A DNA stretch of 11,071 nucleotides from Spirogloea muscicola (taxonomy: Eukaryota > Streptophyta > Zygnematophyceae > Spirogloeales > Spirogloeaceae). The position numbers were made by a program, and so were the translations under genes. The notes under the pieces were generated by a model. It was given only the letters and a program-made list of their open reading frames with translations, was not told the origin of the DNA and searched no databases. How positions within the stretch are numbered: position 1 is the first letter of the stretch; each line of letters begins with the position of its first letter. This document shows positions 1-7,271 of the stretch, piece after piece. The stretch is from NCBI GenBank assembly GCA_009602725.1, contig WELB01000058.1, positions 670,024 through 681,094 on the forward strand, in the 5' to 3' direction.

Positions 1-2891
1 GGCGGCGGCGGCGGGCGGGCGCGCAGCAGCCTGGTGGACGAGGTGATCGGGCAGGCGCGCAGCGACGGCGGCGCGGCGCTGGCGCGGCGCAAGGACCGCC
101 TGACGCGCATCACGCACATGCTCTTCTACGCCTCGCGCGGCGAGACGCGCGCGCTGGAGGAGCTCCTGGCCGAGGGCGGCGACGTGGACAGCGCCGACTA
201 CGACGGCCGCTCCGCGCTGCACCTCGCCGCGTCCGAGGGCAAGGTCGAGGCCGTGCGCCTGCTGCTGCGTCGCGGCGCCAAGGTCAACCCGCGCGACCGC
301 TGGGGCTCCACGGTGAGCCTCCCAATTGGTGGCAGCTTTCCCATCAGGATGTATGCCTTGTATCGTGGCATCGTGGAAGAGCTCAGGTCGTCAGTGCTGG
401 CGTGCTCGGAGCGTGACGGGACCAGCCGTATGCGGCATGCTGCAGCCGCTGTCCGACGCGAAGCACTACGGCTACGAGGCCATCGTCAACATCCTCAAGG
501 CCGCCGGCGGCATCGAGACGGTGAGCAGGGGTGCGGCAGCACAGCTGCAGCTCGTGCCTCTCCCAATTGGGGCTGACCAATTGGGCACTCGAGGCGCCAC
601 ATCGGTCTGCCATTGCACAGTAAAAAGAGATGGTTGCAGCAATGCTGGAGCCACGCTGCTGTCAAGGTACCTCCAGGGCAGACGCTGTGGGTGCAGTCAT
701 TATTGGCAGCAGCTAAATTGAGCTGGCATGTTGTCGCGCAGGAGGAAGGGCGCGTGGCGTCGGCGGCGCAGCGCGTTGAGGCAGAAGTGCCGGACTGGGA
801 GGTGGACGCTGACGAGATTGACCTCAAGAAGGGGAAACTGGTTGGCAAGGTACTGCTCACTTGGCCTGCTCGCCCTCAGCATTGCATGGTGGCAACTGTG
901 AAGGGCGGTCGTGACTTCCGCAGTGTAAAGCTTGCAAACTGAAGCCTTCTGGCGGTGTACACGCAGGGCGCGTTCGGCGTGATCTACAAGGTGATGTGGC
1001 GTGGCACTCCAGTAGCGGTCAAGATGATGCTGCCCTCGCTCAGCAATGACGAGCAGCTCGTGTAAGCCCTGCGGCCCTCAATGCTGGCGCCTGCGTCATC
1101 TTCGCCCTTGGTCATGTGCAATTAATTGGTCTCACTTTGCTGTGAGGCTACGGGCCTCACTACATGGCGGTGGCGATGGCGGCGGTAGGCGCGAGTTCCG
1201 CGACGAGGTGGCGCTGCTCCCAAAGCTGCGGCACCCCAATATTGTGCAGTTCATGGGGGCGGTCACCGTCACCAAGCCGCTGATGATTATCACCGAGTAT
1301 CTGCCGGGGGTGCGCTGAGGACCTCCCATGCAACCTCGCGCCTCTGCTTCCCACCCAATCAGCTGCAGAAAGACCCGCGCCTGGCTGGTCTTGACAAGCG
1401 ACACTGCGTATTCAACGTTGATGACGAATGTGACCTTTATCTTGACCCCTTTCAATTGTGAGCCATGGCAGGGGGATCTGCACCAGGTTTTCAAGGACCA
1501 AGGGCCACTGCGACCCGAGGCGTGCGTTAGCTACGCCCTCGACATTGCCAGGTGACGGTGTTGCTAGACCCGTCTCTCTGCTCATCGCTGCTCATCTGAC
1601 ATATTGCGCAAGTTGGTCACAGGTTTTGTGTAATCACTTGTAGGATGGTGCCGCAATCCCAGCTCAGGCAATCCTTGCTGCCGCTGTGGTGCAGGGGGAT
1701 GAATTACCTGCACAACCACAAGCCAAAGGCCATCATTCACCGCGACCTGAAGCCCAGGTTGCCACCTCAATCTCTGCATGCCTGCACCACGACCTTCTCA
1801 GGACTTGCCTGAAGCTGCTGTCTGTTGTCTGCAACATACATCAGCCTGAGCATGTTGCAACCTCGCCAGATTATCCACTATCAAGCTGTCGCATGTGAGG
1901 TCGAGCATCGCTCAGCCCATGGCACGAGGGATGCTGCAGGAACCTCCTGCGGGACGAGGGCAACCATCTCAAGGTGGCGGACTTTGGCCTGAGCAAGCTT
2001 GTGCAGATGGACTCACTGCACGAGGTGTACAAGATGACGGGCGAGACTGGCAGCTGTATGCTACGTTCGCCCATCTTGGCGACTGATATTGTCATCCAGT
2101 TCCACCACGTGGATGTCCTCTATTTTCATGCATCACCTGCGTAGGAGGTCACTGCATGCATGGAACCTGCTGACATCTGCCTGCGTGCATGGGGTAGACC
2201 GCTACATGGCACCCGAGGTTTACCGGCACGAGGCGTACGACCGAAGCGTGGACATCTATTCGTTCGCGGTTATCACACATGAGGTGCAGAGCCTCTCAGC
2301 CCCCTCACGAGCTGATTATTGCAAGAATTTGTCGCTCCTGCCTGTGAGCCTCTGGTATTGAGCAGCACACCGAGTCCAGCGGGGGCGCTCAGAGATTCTC
2401 CGCTGCGCCCGCGCAGCAATGCAAGTGTACGAGCCCGTACAGCAGGCATTTGGTGCTCACGCTGGACCTATGCAGATGTTTGAAGGGTTGCCACCATTTG
2501 CACGGATGAAGGCGGAGGACGTTGCCTACTCCGTCGCCATGGAGGGCACGAGGCCACCATTCCGTGCCAAGGGCTACCCGCCGCACATGAAAGAGTGAGT
2601 TGCTGGGGTTTCATTCAGAATTGGGAGCTCGTCACTTAATGCTAAGCTGGCATTGACGATCATGCTGGTAACCAGCAAAGGGGGTCCCATGCAGCAGCGG
2701 TGCTCTTTGGGGCCCTCATGCGGGGGCCATGTGGTGATACTGACATTCAGACGACGCTGCTCGTCTTTGCCACCAGATTGATCACGCAGTGCTGGGCGTC
2801 GCGGCCACGCGATCGGCCCAGCTTCGCAGAGGTCATCGAGATTCTGGAGGCGGTTGAGGCTGGCATGGCGAGTCAGAAGGAGCACGTGTGA
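1..2891 (+). CDS. VIK: Ankyrin-repeat Raf-like protein kinase, VIK/ILK group (5' partial, 11 exons)
   Basis: Cytosolic serine/threonine kinase of the plant ILK/C1 Raf-like MAPKKK group, closest in remembered motifs to VH1-interacting kinase. Exons: 1-312, 446-520, 742-849, 967-1061, 1189-1309, 1472-1551, 1695-1757, 1940-2055, 2198-2283, 2476-2594, 2777-2891. All are GT-AG and join in phase to 429 residues. About three ankyrin repeats occupy residues 40-127 (GRSALHLAASEGKVEAVRLL). The kinase domain follows: glycine loop GKGAFG (164-169, split by an intron), VAVK lysine 184, LRHPNIVQF, ITEYLPG/GDLHQ, HRDLKPRN (Asp 281), DFG (Asp 299), MAPE, and CW...RPSF near the end. All catalytic residues are present, so it should be active, unlike ILK relatives with altered HRD. 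The reading frame is open to base 1 with no ATG, so the start lies to the left. The VIK family is about 440 residues, so little is missing. Confidence 0.95.
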
Positions 2892-3784
2892 TAGGCATTT
2901 GTGCTTGAGCTCGATCGTGACCTGTGCCGTTGCTCCGCGTGCTATGGCGAAGATAAGGCACCCCAACACGGCAGCCTTGTCAATACCAGGCATGCAGGGC
3001 CCATTGCTGCTGCTCGCCACACGGCCGATGGCAAAGGCATCCACCAGCGGTGGCATCAAGAGCAGCAAGCTTCAGGCTGCCAAGCAAGTGCCGCGTGGAC
3101 AGCCTGCACCGGATCCTCTATTACGGTCCTGAACGCACTCTCTGTGGGAGGCGTCTCAGAGTGGTAAGGTGCTGGGAGCTCGCTCAGGCGCCCCCTGTAT
3201 GTATAGTAAGTTATGAAGGGCCACACGCATCAGCGAGGCCGTGGCCAAGAGAGCTCAGAGTGCCTGCAGAGCAACGGGGTTTTGCTGCGCAGGGCCTCAG
3301 TGACCAGTTTCAGTTAATGCGGTCAAGGCCGTTAAGTCAACAATTGCCGAGTTAGCGATGCCACACGGCAGGGAAGAGTGCGGCTGCTGATATGAGGAGC
3401 GGTCTAAATGCCAGCCAGGTGCATATAGAGCTCATAACTATGTTAGTGGAGCCACTAGCAAGGCACACTGGGCGCTCTTGGTACCCCCGTGACAGCAATA
3501 GAGAAGTCAGATGAGTTGAGAGGAGGAAGAGCAGGAAAGGCGAGAGTAGGTGCTCCATGACACCCGAAGTCATGGGTGCTTCTGGTCGACAGGTACGAAG
3601 AGAGACGCTTCCAGTAGAGGGCGATAGCTGTGAGTGGCCAGCCCAGGAAACGGAGGAATGCGTGTGTAGAAAGAGATGGAGGGCCATATGTGGCCAAGTA
3701 CAAAGGCAAGCACATTGACAAATGTACGTCCCCTGCTGCTAAGCTGACCCGCTCAGTAACCACGAGTCAGCACATAGAGAAGGA
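2892..3784. other. Intergenic spacer between the kinase and gene 2
   Basis: It should hold the kinase 3' UTR and the upstream region of the next gene. I see no convincing gene. Open frames here (for example 2944-3132 on plus, 3352-3687 on minus) lack family motifs. No canonical AATAAA follows the kinase stop, so its poly(A) site cannot be placed. I see no clear TATA box. Confidence 0.6.
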
Positions 3785-6475
3785 ATGAATGCAGGTAAGG
3801 ATGCAGGCCTGGGGTTTAAGGCTCCTCTTCGAGCACCTCCACCTAAAATCCCGCCAGCCGGTCAGCCATGGCGGCCGTCCTCGCGGCCCCGCCGCCGCCA
3901 CCGCCGGGCGCCCCCGCTGGCGGCGGCGGCGGCGGCCTTCGATGCCACGCGAGCGGGCCTGGCGGCCGGCGATGTCCTGCGCTTCGTGGCGCCGCCGGAG
4001 GTGCCGCCAGGAAGAGGCCTCCGCGAGCCGTGGGAGGCCGACGAAGAAGACGCTTGGGAGGACGACGACGAGGCGGAGGCCTCCGCGGGCTCTGGCGATG
4101 GCGACGGCGGCGGCGGCGGCGAGCGGTCGCGAGGTCGGACGCCCGGCCCCTCCGCCAGCTTCGTCGTGCATGATGAGCCGCCGGCACCAGAAGCAAGCTC
4201 GCCGTCAGCCGTCGTCACAACTGGTCCTCAGGGTTTAGGAGTTGAGGGTTCAAGGGTTTCAGGGTCAGGGTTCTAAGGTTCTGATTTAGCGGCCACTCCC
4301 CGGCACCACGTCGCCTGCTGCGTGGATGCAGCGCTGGATAGGCTCCTGGCAGCATATGGTGACCCCGAGCTCCTCGAGGACGACGATGAGCCGTACGAGA
4401 GCGTCCCAGGCCCGCCGCTGCCGGCAGAAGGTAAGGGCTGACAGGAGCTTGCAAGCTTCAAGGTCCAAACCCTGAACCTCAAACCTTCAACTTAAGCCTT
4501 AAACCTTTGAATCCTAAACCCTCAACAAGGCACGCGTCTGAGCACTTGTGCAGTCTAGTACTTGATCAGGGGTGCAACCATTCGCACGCCGAAAACCTAA
4601 GCCCGCCGATAAAGCAAGGATCCTCTACACATTTTGAAGTGGGTGGCGACTAGGCCTGTCACACGTCCTTTGACTCGTCTGGGACAGCCCCTACTCATGC
4701 CAGTCCGATGCAGTTATCATGAGTGGGCAAAGGGATGAGCTGACTTGGTTTGCCAATCTGGTGCCCATGTTAAGCACGTTTCTCGCCCTCTCTATGCTGC
4801 CCTTGCCATGCTGCCTGACATCCATGCCTCCAGGCGCCTGCTGCCGCCAGATGCAGACATGAACGATAAGGTGACGGCGCTGGCCTATGCGCTCAAGGAC
4901 TGCTTGCCCGGGCGCGTGCTCAAGCTCAGCAGCGAGTGCACGGATGTGTCAGCGGACCTCTTTGCAATGGGCTTCTTTGATAGTGCGGTCGAATACCAGG
5001 ATCCTTTCATCTGCTTCCGTGGTGCCCACAGGTGCTATGCGAGCCCACCTCTTCTCGCCCCCATGCACACTCGCATGGCTGAGGATGTTAAGCTGCTTGT
5101 GCTCAAGGCTGCATAGTACACTGCTATTGCAACTGGCGGTGGTAACTGCTGATCGCCGCTGCATACCTGAAGATAGCAACAGTGCAATGATGCAGTGCGA
5201 AGTTCTTCTTATTGCTTGAGCTTCCAGGTACAGGGAATGGTTGGCGAATATTGCAAGGCTCGGGGCGTCTGACTTTTTCCTCGAGGAGATATACTACGAG
5301 CGGCTCGCAGAGCATCGCTGTGAGTCTCCGCTGCATGGCTGACAAGGTGCTCCTGTGTGAGATATCATGTGGCATCAATGGGGGGTTTAGTACGTCATGA
5401 AAGTGAAGGACGGCTATGGCCTTCTCATTGGTATGCGATATTCTGGAGTCTAGCTTAGCAACTGAAGCTCAATCAGCTGTGCAACATGCCCGTGAGGACT
5501 TTCCTTAGGGGAGGCATCATGCTTGAACAAGTGAACATGCTGTCGGCAAGCTTCAGTTGCTCTTACTGTAAATCTTTTCCACTCAGCTTCCCTTATCGTG
5601 CTTGACTCTTTTGACATTACCTTCAGGAGCTCATGATCCAAGGGCATGCATCAGTAGCATATGCCATAACTAGATGTTTGTTGGTACTTGTTGCTGCAGT
5701 CAAGCGGTGGGTACACACTGTATGGACGATGACCCTTACAGATGATCTGGAGGAGAGTCTACGCAAGATGGGCGAATGGGAGTGGTGGAAGGCTGCATAT
5801 GAAGCTGCTCTGACGGAGATACAGGAAGTCAGAGGTGAGGCTGGAGGCTTACCAGATGGCAATAGGAAGGACTCTGCGACATGGTACTGGCAAGCTGGCG
5901 ATGCGGAGAAGCAGCCAGCGGCGGGTGAGTCAGTGGAGGGTGGCGCCGCAAGGATGAGCACTGCACACGACATGCGGAAGGAGCGGCGAGGTGCGAGCGA
6001 ATGTGACAGGGTCGGTGTGGCAGAAGAAGAAATTGCTGCAGTTGCTGAGGTTGGCAATGAGGTTCTGCAGTTGACGGGAGACTCCAAATATGAGATGGCC
6101 AGGTCAGGGAAGGTGAGCAGCAACTTCAGTAATGACAGCCTCATTGTTGTAGGCAGGCATCAATGTGTAGTTTTATTGTCCTGGTTTCTTCCTCAGGTAA
6201 CCGCCTATCTCGGGCTTCCCCATACCAGTAATGTTGCACAAGCCGGACGAACTTCTGTATGTGAATCTGTCCTTAGTACACAAAGTGGTATCCATAGTGC
6301 ATCTGAGAGCGTGAAATTGCTCTCTGAGGCCGTTGCTGTTGGGCTGCAGGTTACGTCCATTACTTCAGGCTGGTATATACTCGAGGGCGACGGTGCAGCC
6401 CAGCTGGCCAAGGCCCACCTCTATCTTGTGGCGCTGGCCAGGTACTGCGAAAGGGTGCCTATTGAATCACTCTGA
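3785..6475 (+). CDS. Probable plastid-targeted DUF2358/NTF2-like protein with long C-terminal tail (model partly uncertain)
   Basis: Function unknown. Proposed exons: 3785 to about 4232 (donor unclear, inside a repeat), 4290 or 4332-4430, 4851 or 4857-5031, 5228-5319, 5391 or 5404-5430, 5742-6112, 6197-6475. The N-terminus is Arg/Ala/Pro-rich and almost free of acidic residues, transit-peptide-like, followed by a Glu/Asp stretch (WEADEEDAWEDDDE). The best-supported part is 4851-5834: MNDKVTALAYALKD, then SAVEYQDPFICFRGAHRYREW, with a D-P...F-x-G pattern typical of NTF2-like DUF2358 domains, then KDGYGLLIDDLEESL and EWEWWKAAYEAALTEIQ. Junctions 4430/4851, 5031/5228 and 5430/5742 are phase-consistent. 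Downstream, the frame stays open to 6475, too long for chance, but shows no recognisable domain. The ATG at 3785 directly follows an in-frame stop; an upstream exon is possible. The family call is from memory of its pattern, so moderate. Confidence 0.58.
3868..4173 (+). other. Alternative-frame ORF in the GC-rich first exon of gene 2
   Basis: An ATG in good context (gccATGgcg) opens a second plus frame beginning MAAVLAAPPPPPPGAPAGG and ending after about 100 Arg/Gly-rich codons. The start looks like a real plant N-terminus, but its later half is Arg-run noise, whereas the other frame (3785 model) becomes the acidic, coding-like sequence. Either this is a shadow, or the real N-terminus begins here and a one-base assembly indel in the GGC run (about 3918-3940) switches frames. 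Confidence 0.25.
3888..3942 (+). repeat. GC-rich trinucleotide tracts (CCG then GGC)
   Basis: Runs of CCG (about 3888-3908) and GGC (about 3918-3940), with another GGC run near 4104-4122, encode Pro/Ala/Gly stretches in the first exon of gene 2. Similar tracts lie at the left edge (1-13) and in the first exon of the minus-strand gene (about 10915-10933). Such tracts are prone to slippage and sequencing error. Confidence 0.8.
4226..4289 (+). repeat. Degenerate telomere-like array, TTTAGGG sense
   Basis: About eight imperfect units of AGGGTTT/AGGGTTC type in tandem, including one perfect GGGTTTAGG at 4231-4239. It spans the probable donor of the first intron of gene 2 and ends at a possible acceptor (TTTAG at 4285-4289). 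The G-rich strand is the coding strand. Confidence 0.75.
4431..4850 (+). other. Long intron of gene 2
   Basis: Begins with a strong donor (G|gtaagg) and is about 420 bases, the longest gap in the window within a gene. Apart from the telomere-like array it holds no recognisable element. Its acceptor must be at 4850 or 4856 to keep phase; the more obvious CCAG at 4831-4833 would shift the frame by one base. Confidence 0.55.
4467..4525 (-). repeat. Degenerate telomere-like array, CCCTAAA sense
   Basis: About seven to eight imperfect units of AAACCCT/AAACCTT type, including a perfect CCTAAACCC at 4513-4521. It is in inverted orientation to the array at 4226-4289 and lies about 36 bases after the donor that ends exon 4290/4332-4430. 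An 11-base stretch, 4230-4240, is exactly complementary to 4512-4522. Confidence 0.75.
5431..5741 (+). other. Intron of gene 2 (311 bases)
   Basis: Donor ATTG|gtatgc, acceptor CTTACAG|AT. Joining completes a GAT codon and gives the continuous sequence GYGLLIDDLEESLRKMGEW, which supports the model. The open frame that begins at 5633 runs backward into this intron by chance. Confidence 0.65.
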
Positions 6476-6740
6476 CATTGACGTGCCAAATGAGATGCCA
6501 GTCAATGCCAATAGCAGAGGTCCTGGACATTTTTCGTTTCCACGGGCTTCTGGATTTAGCATGCTGCCATGATCACCGGGAGCCAGCTTACAACGGGAGG
6601 GCCTATGCAGTGGAGATCTTGGTACTATCAAATGCATGTCATAGGACAAGCTGCTTGATGCTGGCTTCAATCTTATTCAGAGTAGAAGTTGCGAGGTTGA
6701 AGGAGAGATTGTGAGGATAACGCGGGTGGGGAAGAGATAG
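6476..6740 (+). other. Possible additional 3' coding exon(s) of gene 2
   Basis: Two stretches read like protein. In one frame, 6520-6621 gives VLDIFRFHGLLDLA and NGRAYAVEIL. In another, 6645-6740 gives DKLLDAGFNLIQSRSCEVEG then EIVRITRVGKR and a TAG stop. A join from 6454 to 6520 is in phase (65-base intron), but linking 6621 to 6645 would need a 23-base intron, which is implausibly short. If not coding, this is 3' UTR of gene 2. I recognise no family. Confidence 0.35.
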
Positions 6741-7162
6741 ATTGCAAGCTGAAGAACAAGTACCAACGTATTCGCGTCAAGCCAGCTAGGTGTGAAGCTA
6801 CTGCAGCACATCGATGATCAATAGCAGTAGGCAAGGTTGTGCTACTTGGAAGAGTCTTGGAGATATGAAAAAAGAATGGATGGTACTCGCAGCTCTGTGA
6901 GCTGTTCACGGAGCCTGTGTCAGCTACTGGGTCTGGGCTGGAAAGTGGCTGCCTGCTCTTATGGCTGCCAACGTCAGCCCAGACGAGGGCTGTCTGACGC
7001 CTCAGCTCAGGCCTTTGACATGTGCACCTCAAACAGTACCAGCGTCCTGCAGAGGACCAAGGTCAGCGCAGAGAGCACTGACACATGGAGGCAGTCAGGA
7101 GGCCGGAGCACCGGCGGCAGGCACTGGAGGCCAGAAGAGCTGCAGGCCTGTGTTCGATCTTA
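6741..7162 (+). other. Probable 3' UTR of gene 2
   Basis: No exon is convincing here. Several frames are open for 60-108 codons up to the TAA at 7161-7163, but none shows domain-like sequence. The position just before tandem poly(A) signals suggests transcribed 3' UTR. Confidence 0.4.
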
Positions 7163-7172
7163 AATAAATAAA
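7163..7172 (+). terminator. Tandem AATAAA poly(A) signals for gene 2
   Basis: Two overlapping AATAAA hexamers (7163-7168 and 7167-7172) on the plus strand, positioned before the convergent GAUT gene, are the best candidate 3'-end signal for the plus-strand gene upstream. No equivalent is visible on the minus strand. Confidence 0.55.
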
Positions 7173-7238
7173 GAATGGTGGGCCGGAGCACACGTGGTCG
7201 ATCTGCTAATAAGTGCGGCTGATAAAAGCCATCTAGTT

Positions 7239-7261
7239 GCACAAGCCCGAAGGGCTTGTGC
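7239..7261. repeat. Perfect 10-bp inverted repeat with 3-base loop
   Basis: GCACAAGCCC at 7239-7248 and GGGCTTGTGC at 7252-7261 pair perfectly around GAA. It lies 10 bases beyond the GAUT stop codon (in its transcript, at the start of the 3' UTR) and about 65 bases after the plus-strand AATAAA signals. Confidence 0.9.
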
Positions 7262-7271
7262 GGCTTGGCGG

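Noticed and set aside
3352-3763. Two overlapping minus-strand ORFs of 102-111 codons in the spacer
   Set aside because: Sequence is Leu/Ser-rich with no domain pattern, both frames are equally open, and there are no plausible splice or 3'-end signals.
3767-4218. Minus-strand ORFs opposite the first exon of gene 2
   Set aside because: They arise from the lack of A/T; the predicted proteins are Arg/Pro/Ser runs, while the plus frame has coherent coding content.
4226-4525. True chromosome end
   Set aside because: The arrays are short, degenerate, in opposite orientations and inside a gene, so they are interstitial repeats at most.
7150-7158. GTTCGATC resembling a tRNA T-loop
   Set aside because: No flanking T-stem, anticodon arm or acceptor stem can be formed around it.
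6837-7163. Plus-strand ORF of 108 codons ending at the AATAAA signals
   Set aside because: Low-complexity Ser/Arg composition, other frames are equally open, and no in-phase acceptor links it to gene 2; treated as 3' UTR.
7239-7261. Hairpin as a bacterial rho-independent terminator
   Set aside because: The surrounding genes are eukaryotic with spliceosomal introns, and no U-run directly follows the stem on either strand.
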